The position numbers and the translations under genes are program-made. A DNA stretch of 64,000 nt from Chloranthus sessilifolius (Eukaryota; Streptophyta; Magnoliopsida; Chloranthales; Chloranthaceae). Below, piece after piece: positions 45,426-57,030 of the stretch. Numbering within the stretch: position 1 is the first letter of the stretch; every line of letters starts with the position of its first letter. The stretch lies in contig CM037587.1 in the NCBI GenBank assembly GCA_021018995.1, positions 72,559,604 to 72,623,603 on the forward strand. The letters run 5' to 3'. The notes beneath the pieces are model-generated. The model had not been told where the DNA came from. It did not search any database and saw only the letters and a list, made by a program, of their open reading frames with translations.

Positions 45426-46052
45426 TTATCCAAAACAGTACAGAATTGATGAATACAACATATAATGACTTAGTGTAGTATACTTAAGTAACTCCCGTGA
45501 GTATAGCACGTGGTAGCGACGGTCCGATGGATAATCCCAACCATCGTCGTTCACATGAACAATTTCGGAATTGCAACAATGCCCCACACATGGAGTGCAA
45601 TTGTGCCGAGGATTACAAAGCAAATGCACAAGTGTGCCTGAAACGGATATACCGCCGAGTCGGTGGGATTTTCTCGAATATCAAACCTCAAATCACATGC
45701 ATACTTATCATACTTAACAGAATTCAGATTTCGGATACGGATATCAAATGTCGGATCAAGTACATAATAGAATACTCATACATATGCTAAACATGCTTTT
45801 AAAAACAGAATTAAACTATGCTGAGATATGTATGACAGATGTAATCCATGAGATCAAAAATAAATGCAATTTCGGTTGAATTCCCCTACCTCGGATCAAG
45901 TTCCTTCTAAGCAAATCCAAAGCTTTTTCAAGGCATCTTAGTCTGATCCTAGACCATAAACATGTTACTCTAGGTGTTAGAGTGACAGATTGTGAACTGG
46001 CACAATGTCCAGTGGTTCTTACCTATAAATTTTCTAACTGTTTGGAAACAGG

Positions 46053-46450
46053 GTTTATTGATCGATCAATACCTTGTTGATCGATCAATGAACTCTTTAT
46101 TGATCGATCAACACCCTTGTTGATCGATCACCAAAGCACAAACTGTTTGTATATATATAGACAATTGATCGATCACCATGTTGGTTGATCGACCAATGGG
46201 CTCTGTGTTGATCAATCACCACCACTGTTGATCGATCAATACCCAGTCAATTGATCGATCAATACCTTGTTGATCGATCACCAATATTAACCCAAAATTC
46301 CCCAACTCTCTCCGCCAAAGAATGTTTCTATACTATATATAAATTGATCGATCACCAGTTGATCGATCAATTTTGATTGCTGATCGATCAACACCTTGTT
46401 GATCGATCAATTCTTTCGTGATCGATCAACACCTTGTTGATCGAACAATG
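46053..46450. repeat. Array of TTGATCGATCAA palindromes, LTR F
   Basis: About 20 copies of TTGATCGATCAA or TGATCGATCA in 400 bp at about +760 to +1155 of the LTR. Spacing is irregular, about 18-25 bp in dense parts. This is a different palindrome from B and E at the same relative place. Confidence 0.88.
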
Positions 46451-47208
46451 ATGACGAATTTTGAGTCATTAATGGAGTTCACCAAACAAATTTGTCTAAC
46501 TTATTTTACCTTCCAAAAATCCATTAAAATCTTAAATATTCAGAATCCTATATTTAGGGCATCCAACCGCCCATTTTAAACAAGAGAGCTCACCTCTATG
46601 TGGGCCCTTTCGGTTTCGCAAACACTCCGGATGAGGGTTTGGATCAAGCTCTGAGTTTATCACCGATCCGAAGTTCGACGAGTAACCTTATAGCTCGGTT
46701 CAAAGCATGTAGAGACTTCACACACACAACCCATACCTAAGCTTTATCCATTGGTCTCTACATACCCTAGCTTAGGAAACTCACCTTTCAATCTTGCTAA
46801 CCTTTTTATACAAAACCTCTTGAAAACCCACCTAGCTCTGAGACTCCTTAGTTGTTAGAGTAACTAGAGCAAGGGGAAGAAGAAGAAGAAGAAGAAGAAG
46901 AACTTCCTCTACCTCTCCCTTCCTTCTCTTATAAGCTACCAACTGAAATATCTTAGATATTTCAGTTGCTTCTCTAATTTTGATTTCGGTGTGAAACACC
47001 AACATGTCGATACGGCGTAGTGTACCGTCTCGACATCGTACTCAACTCGGATCGAAACGGGTTTTCATACGTGAACTAACCTACTTATAGGCTAATATTA
47101 TTTCTATTAATATTATTTTCAAAGTTTTAAATTTTCTGTCTCGATTTCCGTGCCGGGCACGTACATCGATGCGGTTAGTTTCTGGTTCAAATTTTCTGGG
47201 TCATTACA

Positions 47209-47885
47209 GTACTTCTCCCCAATAACCACGGGATAGGATGATCACCACTCTAAGACAGACTCCCGTATACAACTGACCCAATCAAAATGACCTCCCCTAG
47301 TTCGATGACGGTACTGATGAACTTTCCTTCAAAATTAACTCACCAAATACCTATAACTGCTTATAGACCCAAAGTGCCCATCTCAAACCTCGAAAAGCTC
47401 CATTGCATCTACACACTGGGGCATTTTTTTTATCAGAGGAGAATCACATTATAAGTACTGACTCATCCACAAAGAAGATAAGGAATAACAAAGTTACCAT
47501 CCGAAGAGTGCTACAAAGATACTATACTGCCAATCCTACCACGCTCCTACACTGGGGCATTTTTTATTTTTTATTTTTATTATTTCTATCTTAGCTGTTT
47601 ACTTTCCTTATTGCATTATTTTTATTTCTCAAAAAATAAATAAATAAATAAATAAACAAAAAAAAGGGGGAGAAAGCACATATCCACCTTTATTACCAGG
47701 CCCCGGTATGAGACGCACACCCCCCTTAACAACTAGCAAGGGGGAGAACAAAATTATTAATATCCTTGCCTTCACATGTGCAGATACAAAGCAACCTTCA
47801 GCCACCACCAGGCCAGCTTAGAAGGCATCCAAGTCCCGATGATGGTTGACGACGTTAAAAAAAAAGAAGCAAAAGGTGGATGCAT
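47209..47885 (-). other. 3' internal end of element F and unassigned sequence
   Basis: The PPT lies at 47209-47222. Two copies of CACTGGGGCATTTTTT occur near 47416 and 47551. No domain is seen. Confidence 0.4.
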
Positions 47886-48538
47886 CTAAACCAAAAATCT
47901 CTCTATATATATATCAAAATTTTCTTTTTCTTTACATCTATCACCAGGGGCATCCCCCCTGTATATGCAATGCTCACACAATGGATAAAAAAATACACTC
48001 CCTACACTGCCGCTAGGATGGTCGATTACTGCTGTCCCCAGTATCATCAGCTCGGAGGTCTGTAGATTGGTCCTCTGAAATACAATCCCGACACTCGGAT
48101 TTCGCGAAACCTCTAGACGACGTAGCCCCACTATAGAACCCCCCTCGCTCGGCTAACTAATAGACCGCCTCGATTGAGAGCAAGGAGGATACCCCGTAAG
48201 AATCTCACGAATGACAGAATCCTCACGAGCATCATCCCTGACACGATCACGTGGCGTGTGACGAGATTGCCCGACCAAGGAACCCATAGCCCTCGACTCT
48301 GATCCATCAAGCTGACCAAACACCCCGACGCTCCTCACCCTGATGCTCCTCAGCCCCATCCTTGACTCTCTCAGCCTCAGCCTCAGCTTTAACTCTCTCA
48401 CCCTCAACCCTCTCGCCCTCCTCCTCAGCTACACCTTGCTCAATCTTCAGTACCTCCTCCCTGACCTCCACCTGGTCACCCTCAGGCACCTCCCATCTAA
48501 CTACCTCCCTGACATCCTCCTCCATGACAATAGCACCA
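47886..48538 (-). pseudogene. Antisense ORF module 1, C-terminal part
   Basis: Read on the minus strand, a Glu/Val/Arg-rich helical stretch (EGERVEGERVKAEAEAERVK) is followed by a frameshifted part and ends near a GC-rich hairpin (GGGGGGATGCCCCTGG, about 47950). The upstream part continues at 50908-51003 beyond element G, opening MESRDSDRFYSSVSEMERML. I do not recognise the product. It is likely an additional ORF of the Tat-like element H, on the strand opposite to H. Confidence 0.45.
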
Positions 48539-49600
48539 TGTGACAGGGTCAACACTCGAGCTTGCAGCATGGTGCCTGGGGCACGCTATGTGGTGCCAAG
48601 AAGGGCACGCAACACCTTGGTATCAGGATGGCACGGCATGTGGTGCCAGGAGGGCACGCGACATGGAGTCAAGATGGCCTGGTGACGTGGTCGCGCTGCG
48701 AGGATGCGACACGGTCACATGGGGGGTAAGATGCAGGAGTGATACGATCACGACACGGACGCGATACGGTCACATGGGGGGTAAGATGCGGGAGCGATAT
48801 GGTCACGACATAGCCAAGTTGGGCTAGCGATGCGAAGGCATTGTGGTATGTCAAACCAAGGGGTTTGAGGTTCTCCTGCTATTCTGGCCGAATGATTATT
48901 TTACCCTTCTATGTGGGAGAGGAGTTGGAGAGTTGCTTTCCACCCACACGGGGCCTTGTGTTGTCAGAGGGGGTGCAATGTCTCCTAGGCCTGAAAGGGT
49001 AGGCCTAGGACGTCGACGCAGCGATGCCGTGTGGCACCCAAGGTGAGGTTAAAGTTTGGACCCGGACTATGCATCGCTGTGCATACGGCTGGCAACCTCG
49101 CAAGAACACAAGCGCTGCGTGAGACTCCGTAGAGCACGCTAGCACGAGGGCTGCGTGGGACTCTGTTGAGCACGACAACATGAGCAGGCACAAGACTATG
49201 GGCTTCGTTCAGTATGTGAGCAAGACATGATGGCATGGGGAGCTGCATGCCAAGACTGTTGCAAAACAAGGTACTAGTGCAGTACATAGGGTGAAGCTTG
49301 AGTAGGCCAAGCTTAGCACAGTGGTGCAAATGACCGTGTCGTAAGGGGCACTATATGTTGGGTGGTAGGCCATGAAACAGAGGTAACCACATTGGGGGAG
49401 TTCCCGTCCTCTAGGCGGGTGGTATCAGAGCTGATGAGAAGATTGGTTGGCTTTGTTGCATGCAGTAGCGAAGCACCGTGCAGGTTTGTTAGGCATCGAA
49501 GAACGCCCTGCGATAGTTGGTATCAGAAGTAGGCTAACTTAGCGCATTGGGCGTTAGGTGCCGCACGAGACTGAGGTTGCTGAAGAGCGATCCCGTGACA
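48539..49600 (+). repeat. 5' LTR of element G
   Basis: It is GC-richer than its surroundings. The first 125 bp hold repeated GGGCACGC and GTGGTGCC half-sites that can pair. Near its end are two extra primer-like sites, TGGTATCAGAGC (about 49427) and TGGTATCAGAAG (about 49519). Confidence 0.8.
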
Positions 49601-49602
49601 TT

Positions 49603-49614
49603 TGGTATTAAAGC
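49603..49614 (+). promoter_or_regulatory. Primer binding site of element G
   Basis: TGGTATTAAAGC, two bases after the LTR, the same sequence and spacing as in element B. Confidence 0.7.
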
Positions 49615-49898
49615 TAAGTTCGATCAAGAAGTGATGATGTTATTAAGCTAATTGGTTCCAGCAGAGGCACACGATGTGGTGCTAAGAGGGCACGCGGCAT
49701 CTCTGAGCTAGTTAACAAGTGAGGGCCTTGTGACTACAGAACCAGGTTGACCCGACAGGGGTGACGTTGGAGAGCTAGTGGAAAGGCGTGGACCTAAGAA
49801 CTAGATATGGGATGCTAACAGGCTAGGAGGAGTTGGTGGGGTCAGTTCACTGTGACAATGTGTCAACGAGGACGTTGACATTATGGAGTGGTGGAGGA

Positions 49899-50907
49899 TG
49901 TGACGGGGTCAACACTCGGGCTTGCAGCATGGTGCCTGGGGCACGCGATGTGGTGCCAATAAGGGCACGCGATATCTTGGTGTCAGGACGGCACGACACG
50001 ACATGTGGTGCCAGTAGGGCACGCGACATGGGGCCAAGATGGCCTAGTGAGGACGCGACACGGTCACATGGGGGTAAGATACAAGAGTGATGCGGTTCGC
50101 GACACAGACGCGATATAGCCAAGCTGGGCTAGTGATGCAAAGGCATTGTGGTATGTCAAACCAAGGGGTTTGAGGTTCTCCTGCCTTTCTGGCCGAATGA
50201 CTGGTTTACCTTTCTATGTAGGAGAGGAGATGGAGAGTTGCTTTCCACCCGTACGGGGCCTTGCATTGCTAGAGGGGGCACAAGTGTCTCCTAAGCTTGA
50301 AATGGTGGGCCTAGGACGTCGATGCAGTGATGCTGTGTGGCACCCAAGGTGAGGTTGAAGTATGGTCCCGGACTATGCGTCGTGGTGCATACGGCTGGGC
50401 AACCTCGCGAGAACACGAGTGTTGCGTGGGACTCTATAGAGCATGCTAGCACGAGGGCTGTGTGGGACTTCGTTGATCATGGCAGCATGAGAAGGCACAA
50501 GACTGTGGGCTTGGTTCGGTATGTGAGCAAGACATGATGGCATGGGGAGCTATATGCCAAGACTATTGCGAAACGAGGTACTAGTGCAGTACATAGGGTG
50601 AAGCTTGAGCAGGCGAAGTTTAGTACAGTGGTGCAAATGAGGGTGTCAAAAGGGGGGCGATATGTTGGGTGGTAGGCCATGAAACAGAGGTAACCACGTT
50701 GGGAGAGTTCTCGTCCTCTAGGCGGGTGGTATCAGAGCTAATGAGAAGATTGGTTGGCTTCGTTGCATGCGGTAGCGAAGCACCGCACGGGTTGTTAGCG
50801 CGTCGAAGGATGCCCTGCGACAGTTGGTATCAGAAGTAGACTAACTTAGTGCATCAGGCGTTAGGTGTCTCACGGGACTGAGGTTACTGAAGAGCAACCC
50901 CTTTACA
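49899..50907 (+). repeat. 3' LTR of element G
   Basis: It matches the 5' LTR over its length, with scattered substitutions and small deletions, and is preceded by the purine tract. Confidence 0.8.
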
Positions 50908-51184
50908 ACTAGTCCGAGCTTCGAAAGACTCACCGATCTCTGCCGCTAACATCCGCTCCATCTCTGATACAGATGAATAGAACCGATCACTATCTCTAGA
51001 CTCCATCCTAGAAGAAAGAACTCAAAAAACTAAAGAAAATGAAAGAAACAATGCCTAAAACGGATGATCGGATCATGAGATATCAAGAAAATATGAAAAA
51101 TAGGACACAAGGAAATAAAGAATCGAAGACCAAAATGGATAACGCGAGAAAAATAAAGAATTCTAAACTATATATAGAGCACGG

Positions 51185-51570
51185 CCAAATCGCACACGTA
51201 AACCAATGCACTCAACCAAATCACGCACCACACTCCCCGCACTTAATTCAGATCACCCGCCCGGTCTTGAGCGCATAAACAGATCATCGCCCGCTCAAAC
51301 TAACCAGATGAGCTGGTTGCGCGCTATCTTCTTGACGCATAATCATCTTAAGCGCCTAAACTGCAATGCATGAATGCCAAAAGTCACATGTACAGTAACC
51401 AGGCACCGCCCAGATCCCGCGCGTCTTGAAACGAGTTTAATTAGGTTAAATGACTGATCACAGACCCGCAATGACCCTCCGACTCCTTGAAACGCGCGCG
51501 TCCATTTCGACACGCAATTTGTTTATGCGCCCGAAGTGAAGTGCGCAATTTCCCAAGAAAACACAAAAAC
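51185..51570. repeat. Cluster of ATxGCGC/GCGCAAT motifs upstream of module 1
   Basis: Many near-copies of ATCACGCAC, GAGCGCATAA, GTGCGCAATT and CGCGCG in AT-rich surroundings. The cluster lies upstream, on the minus strand, of the module 1 start at about 51003. The same motif type occurs at 53640-54130 and in LTR H at 56745-57030. Confidence 0.5.
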
Positions 51571-51924
51571 ATATGCCCAGAACAGCAGGCCCAAAGGCTA
51601 AAATTAAGAGAATTCTCACATTAATTACTAACCCAAACTACGCCATTGCTAAATCAGATCAAAAACACTCCTAACCTAGAAAATATACACCCCAAAAACT
51701 AGAAAAAATGTCCCCCCATCACTTACGCACTAAACTTAGACTAAACCAAAATATAAAAAAATGTCTCCAACACACCCCAAAACCAAATAATAAATAAATT
51801 GAATCAAACCAAACTCAAATAAATAAATATTACAATCAAAACAACTAACGTAAGTTACAAAGTAAACCAAACCAACAATTTACTAAGTATAAATAACCAC
51901 AATCACTTCATAAATAGATGAAAT

Positions 51925-53106
51925 CATTATACAATACACCGAGGGCATACCCTCTGAATATACAACTTAAAATAAGAAATCTCAAAGAAGCTTGGAGGAG
52001 GAACGCACCCTGAACGAACTCTAACAATGACAACCTTTCCCCACCCCGAGCCGGCAGAAAAGAAAGAGTGGCTCACGAAAAGCCACCCAGGATCTGTGGG
52101 ATCCACCTTTGGGAGCTCACCTTGGAAAGCATAACAAGGAGGAGCAACTAACACTGAATTCGCAGAGCCTACCGAGGAAAAATAGGCATCAGTCACCAGA
52201 ACTCTGACCATGCCTTATCCTTGGGTTTCCTTTCTACCACCTTTTTCTCCTCCACCTCCTCCCTTAGCATGGTAGCAATTCAATCACTACCTTGCATTCC
52301 TAATCCCGTCCATTCTTAACAATCCACTTAATAATCACAACTCTTCGGGTTCAATACCCGGGATACAAAATAGAAAAGAAGAAAAGACATTAATGAATAA
52401 AAAATGCCCTAGATCACAAACAAAACACTGCCCCAAAACTTTTAATCCTAAGCTTGAAATGAAAAAAATATATATATATAAGATTCAAAACAAAAAACCT
52501 AAAGTCTTTAGCTCACACTTATATAAACTATACCTTCCTAAACCATAGAGTGACAAGTGTCACATTCTAACCCTTCCAATCTAATTAAATCCAAACCCAA
52601 ACACATATCCCCCTGAAAGACCATAATTCGTGACTAGCCTAGATTAATAAATAATCACACAACACTTACCCCTAGAAAGACCACAATCCATGATAAACCT
52701 AGATAAACCAACAGGATTAAAACACCCAACAACCACCTAGAACTTTTGAAAACTCACACCTTTTAATAAGTACCATCTCAGATCAAATAAAAGACTAAAA
52801 TGAAATCCTAAACTTTAAACAAAAGAAAACTCTCTAAAAATAAGACCCTAACTTGTTTGGGACCACAAAAGAAAATGCGCCCAACAAATCCAATAGAACC
52901 AAGTAAACCCTCTAAACAAAACTAAATAAAGCAAATTAATTTCGGGATAAACCCCGAACAAATTCAGAACAAATCCTAAAGCTCCAAGTTAAATCCTAAA
53001 TAAATCAAACAAGCCAAATATGCATTGACTAACCCTATTAGTAAGTTTAAACAAATAAATAAGCACCACAATAAAAAAAACACCTGTTTATTTTTAACTT
53101 AAAAAT
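51925..53106 (-). pseudogene. Antisense ORF module 2 (diverged copy)
   Basis: It ends on the minus strand with the same GC hairpin as modules 1 and 3 (GAGGGTATGCCCTC, near 51938). The readable part at 52211-51927 is hydrophobic with Ser/Gly runs. The rest (52220-53100) is AT-rich and has no frame. Similarity to modules 1 and 3 lies mainly in the hairpin and the flanking order. Confidence 0.35.
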
Positions 53107-53635
53107 TTTACAAGTATCACCGGAGGCATACCTCCTGAACTTATAACCTAAAACAAAGACCTAGAACCTAACTTACAGCCCAAAATGAAAACTAGAGACC
53201 CGAAACGAACACTAAGCGAAAAGCAGAGCGTCTAATCGGAGGCGTCAGAAACAGTAGTGCCCGACTTGGAGTATCCAATCGGAGGCTTTCGGGAGGATTG
53301 GTTAGGAAACACATCCCTTCACTTGTAACCCCTTCTCTTCCTCCATCTTCACCTCCTCCACTGCCGCCTCCTCTACGCTGCCTTCACTGCTCCCTAAAAG
53401 GGACCGGTGTGAAGGCCTACGCATTCCCAATACCGCCTATTCGTAGAATAATGTTGTCCTCGAGTATCACCTCAGGACAAAGATCCCACGAAATTATGAA
53501 CATAGGAAGAAACGACATCCCAATCGGACGGTTAGATCACCCGATATCGCCAAAACACGAATTTTACTACATAAGAGACTTAGGAAAAGTAAAACTTTAG
53601 ACTAAATCGATAGATTAAAAGTAAATGAGGACTTT
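53107..53635 (-). pseudogene. Antisense ORF module 3 (diverged copy)
   Basis: The third copy of the ending hairpin GGAGGCATACCTCC lies near 53117. Upstream there is a Glu/Gly-rich stretch on the minus strand at about 53330-53390. No domain is recognised. Confidence 0.35.
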
Positions 53636-53639
53636 CTCG

Positions 53640-54130
53640 CTTATATAGAGTACAGACTTAATCACGCACCATCACACGTGCGCTTAAATCGATCACGCGC
53701 CGATCATACAGTGCTCAATCCAACACACGCGCTCCGACCCGAGCGCACAATGAAACCATCGCCCGTGCGACGCTTCGGTCACGCGCTAACTATAGACCGT
53801 GCAATCATATCAAACGACCCACTTACGCCACACGATACGAAAGGTCGCCCTCACAGTGACCTGGTGACGCCTTAATCACACGCTCACTATTGACCATGCA
53901 ACCCTATTAAACGACTCACTCCAGTTGCGTAATACGAAAGGTCACCCATATAGTGACTTGGTGACGCCCCAATCACGTACTATGGTCAGAGCGCGTAGTC
54001 CAATCACACGCACATGTCCACACGCACATGTCCAATCACACGCACATGTCCACACACCCTAAAATAGGCACGCAATCATATTGAGTGACCTAAAATAGGC
54101 GCACAATACCTGACTTTGGACAGAATCTAC
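53640..54130. repeat. GCGC-motif cluster upstream of module 3
   Basis: Repeated ATCACGCGC, GTGCGCTTAA and GAGCGCACAAT sites, and a short tandem of CACACGCACATGTCC near 54005-54050. It lies upstream of module 3 on its strand. Confidence 0.5.
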
Positions 54131-55460
54131 ACTCTCACACATTTTTATCTCGTCTTGATCAAAATGCTCCTGTCCTAACTCATAGCCTCACAAGCTGTCC
54201 GAAGAGCAAGAGGGAGAGCTGCTCACCCTTCTCTCATCACAGAGCCCTACAGGAAACATTGACCATGCCCCTGCTCCCATTGCGACAAGACATACCCCTC
54301 TTATTGTGGCACCATCACCTTCCCTCGTGCCACCACGATTCCACCAGAGAGGGAGAACCCCATTTCATGACCTTGTCATGCATGTCCCCTCGCGACGAGA
54401 CGCACACATGCGACACTACCTCAATATCCAAACTCATTGACCTAAATCAGCCGTCTCACCGTGCATCCCCTCGTGAGAAGCCAAAGATGAAACTAATCAT
54501 GGCGCAACCATAACATGATCTCTTATAACCCAAGATTTGCCAAAGAAAGAAACATGACACATCTATCGTGCAAATATCCCATCAACGTCCCATCGCAAAC
54601 ATCACCACCCGAGACATCCTAGCACAACTCATTCTCACCACGAACATGCCCAACTCGACACAGCAACTTCATCTCATCTTACATCAATTATACCCCTCGA
54701 AATCCTCATCACAAAAACCCTGCATAGAGTCAAACCCTCTAAAAATTCCATCGCTAACTATGCTCCACCTGTATCCCATCACAGGAAAAGAGGGACTCCT
54801 CCTAAGTCCCATCATGTCTTAAAAATAAAAAAACCTACTAGGATCCCAGTAATGACCGCCAGGCACTGCCACAATGAAAATGAAGAAAAGAGAAGAAATC
54901 TCCAAAGCCCCATCGCAGTATCACTGTGGTAACCCGTCGCAAGCTACGCACAATTCAGGTAAGTATCACCCTCACGTAAGTATCACCCTCTCCTCTTTAC
55001 TCGATATTGCTTCTGATAAATATAGTTAGCTATGATTAAGTCAAAATATTTTCAAAACTCATCTCTCTCGACTCGCGAATCACTGTAGTCCTCCCATAAG
55101 AGATAATCATCAGTATTCGTCGAGAAGGTTAGACAGAGTATCCGACATGCCAAGTGTCGTCTTGACAACCACATAAATAGCCGGGTCCACAAATCCCACA
55201 CTGGTGGATCTGCTTAGCGATGTCTCGGAAGTCACGTTTCCTGTCGTTTTTACCACAGAATTGATCTTAAGTTAAATTCCCCAAAATTTCAAAAATCTTT
55301 TACTTCTAAAGCCAAAAATCTCTTACTTCCAAAAAAACAAAATAAAATAAGAAAATCAATTAAAAACGAACAAAGAGACTTTACCCACCAAAAATTCACC
55401 TCAATTACCAACCCAAATCAGCCATTTCCCTGGGAAACCAAGCAACGAGTATATTTAATC
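54131..55460. other. Unassigned 3' internal sequence of element H
   Basis: At 54260-54960 short CCATCGCxA/CCTCGCGACGAGAC phrases recur at irregular spacing. Plus-strand open frames here have low-complexity His/Pro/Ser composition and no domain. From 54970 to 55460 I see nothing. Confidence 0.3.
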
Positions 55461-55649
55461 TAAGAACTTATAAATATCTATTGGAAAAGAGAAGCCTGGC
55501 GTGCATTGGTGTGAGCAATGACGCACCTAGTCTGACATGACTTGCGAAAGCTTTTGATATTATATTATATTTTATTATTAATCCCTGGGCCTTACTTATG
55601 GATATTTGTATGACGCCCCCCGGTACCTCAACTGCATCATATCCCTCTG

Positions 55650-55900
55650 TTTGACTGCCCCTTGCAGCAGGTCGTGACATGCGGCAGGATGCACCTTACA
55701 CCCACAAATTAGGATATGGTGATTCTCCTTTTCGTTTGACTGTCACTCGTAGCAGGTCGCGCTACACGATGGGATGCCCCTTGCACTCACAGAATAGGAT
55801 ATGCTGACTTCCCCCGTCGACTGTCTATGATAGCGGTTCGCGATAAGCAACAAGATCGTCCTTCGGCATCCACGGCATGGAATACGCCATTTGACAGCTA
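55650..55900. repeat. Three tandem copies of an 83-84 bp unit
   Basis: Units start with GTTTGACTG or GTCGACTG at about 55650, 55734 and 55817 and contain GCAGGTCGxG and AGGATATG. The third copy is more diverged. Confidence 0.75.
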
Positions 55901-56070
55901 CCACTAGGCCCCCGAATGCTCTATTTTAACTTGTATTGATAGATAAGAAAGTCAAGCATGTCATGTTAGCATCCTTGATTCACATTTGTGATTTCCCAAG
56001 AGAAACAAGAAGATACCTCAAATGAGGGGTGTCTACTTCTTCGACGCATTCTTACTTCGCAAAAGCGCGC

Positions 56071-56084
56071 CAAAGAGGGGCATC
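56071..56084 (+). promoter_or_regulatory. Polypurine tract of element H
   Basis: CAAAGAGGGGCATC directly before TATAGACACCCC. A similar purine tract followed by TGTAGACACC is, from memory, common at 3' LTR starts of plant Tat/Ogre elements. Confidence 0.6.
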
Positions 56085-56206
56085 TATAGACACCCCCATT
56101 TTGCCCTCTCAAAATATATAAATATATTTGGTCAACCTTTGACCTCGCCCGTGACTTTTCAGAAGGGACTTACCTTCTATGGAAGTTTAACATCTCGACA
56201 TAGGGG

Positions 56207-56595
56207 CCATATACTGAAATAATAGTATATGGTTGAACACAGGCTGAAATAATAGCACTGTAATTCAGATCGCTTTACACTAACGTGGGATTATATGCTG
56301 AAACAATAGAGTATGGCTGGACACATGCTGAAATAATAGCTTTGTGGCTCAGATCCCAACGTAGGGAGACTATATACTAAAATAATAGTATATAGTCGAA
56401 ATGTAGATTAAAATAATAGTCTGACATTTCAGACCCCTTAACCCTAATGTGGGACCATACACTGAAACAATAGTGTATGGTTGAACACAGGCTGAAATAA
56501 TAGCTCTGTGGCTCAAATCCCAATGTAGGGAGACTATATACTGAAATAATAGTATATAGTTGAAATGCAAACTAAAATAATAGTCTGACATTTCA
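56207..56595 (+). repeat. Array of ten hairpins with a common loop
   Basis: Ten stem-loops at 56207-56232, 56239-56261, 56293-56315, 56322-56347, 56368-56397, 56398-56430, 56455-56480, 56486-56510, 56533-56560 and 56562-56595. Loops are GAAATAAT, GAAACAAT or AAAATAAT, nearly always closed by a T-A pair. Stems differ: CCATATACT, ACAGGCT, GACTATATACT and GAAATGT types follow in the order a-b, a-b-c-d, a-b-c-d, giving a higher unit of about 165-172 bp. CCATATACT/AGTATATGG in hairpin 1 is CCATACACT/AGTGTATGG in hairpin 7, a compensatory change. Confidence 0.85.
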
Positions 56596-56744
56596 GACCC
56601 AACCTGACTCGGACAGTCCCGAATTATGGGCCTAAAACCACATGCATAATTCAATTGCACGCAAAACCATAAACATGAGATCAGTCCCCCTTCAGACCAG
56701 ATTTCCTTTCCCATACCACCTTGAGACTCAATTACATGCCTCAC

Positions 56745-57030
56745 ATGAGACGCGCGATCGGATTGAGCGCCCCACCACCAGTGCGCAATTGGCCTACGCC
56801 CGACCTAGCCTCACTATCCTTGACCCCCAAGATTCCATGATTAAGCGCTTAGAACTAAGTATTTAATCAGATTGCGCACCCCACACCTGGCAAGCAATTA
56901 GCCCTAACAATGTTAAGACTAAGAAACTCGGCTGGCTGGCTCAGCCGGTCGCTCACTGAGTCGGTGACTGACTCAAAGCGATTAAGCACCGAGCAATCGA
57001 CGTACAATTCGGTTAAACACCTGAAATAGG
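56745..57030. repeat. GCGCAAT/ATTGCGC motif cluster in LTR H
   Basis: ATTGAGCGC followed by GTGCGCAAT, then AAGCGCTTA, ATTGCGCACC, AAGCGATTAAG and related sites. The motif type matches 51185-51570 and 53640-54130. Confidence 0.45.

Larger units (their letters stand above)
44762..47208 (-). repeat. 3' LTR of element F, minus strand
   Basis: Read on the minus strand it starts TGTAATGACCC at 47208, directly after TTGGGGAGAAGTAC (PPT, 47209-47222), and fades out at GTCCGGGCTG near 44762. The expected TGTCACA-type end and a clear TSD are missing. It carries TTGATCGATCAA sites (46053-46450), conserved hairpins (about 45521-45546, 45310-45326, 44976-45040) and the acidic ORF. About 2.45 kb. Confidence 0.75.
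48539..50907 (+). mobile_element. Element G: small non-coding LTR element
   Basis: Two direct repeats (48539-49600, 1062 bp, and 49899-50907, 1009 bp) start TGTGACxGGG and end GTGACA or TTTACA. Between them are only 298 bp with a PBS-like TGGTATTAAAGC (49603-49614) at one end and a purine tract GGAGTGGTGGAGGA (49885-49898) at the other. There is no coding capacity. It splits antisense module 1. A TSD is not visible (CACCA on the left, ACTAG on the right). This is a non-autonomous LARD/TRIM-like build with unusually long LTRs for its body. Confidence 0.8.

Noticed and set aside
48362..48827. Plus-strand Ser/Thr/Leu-rich open frames
   Set aside because: They are the complement of the Glu-rich minus-strand ORF, or lie in the LTR of G.
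49427..49438. TGGTATCAGAGC as the PBS of element G
   Set aside because: The repeat continues past it for about 160 bp in both copies, so it lies inside the LTR.
48539..50907. Plain segmental tandem duplication
   Set aside because: TG...CA ends, a PBS two bases after the first copy and a purine tract just before the second fit an LTR element better.
54259..54822. Two plus-strand 84-residue frames as host genes
   Set aside because: Low-complexity His/Pro/Ser composition, no splice context or domain, and within retrotransposon 3' sequence.
56022..56222. 66-residue frame across the PPT and LTR start of H
   Set aside because: It spans a structural junction and enters the hairpin array; chance frame.
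56207..56595. tRNA or microRNA gene cluster
   Set aside because: Stems are only 7-11 bp with 8-nt loops. They are too short for a miRNA precursor, and there is no cloverleaf.
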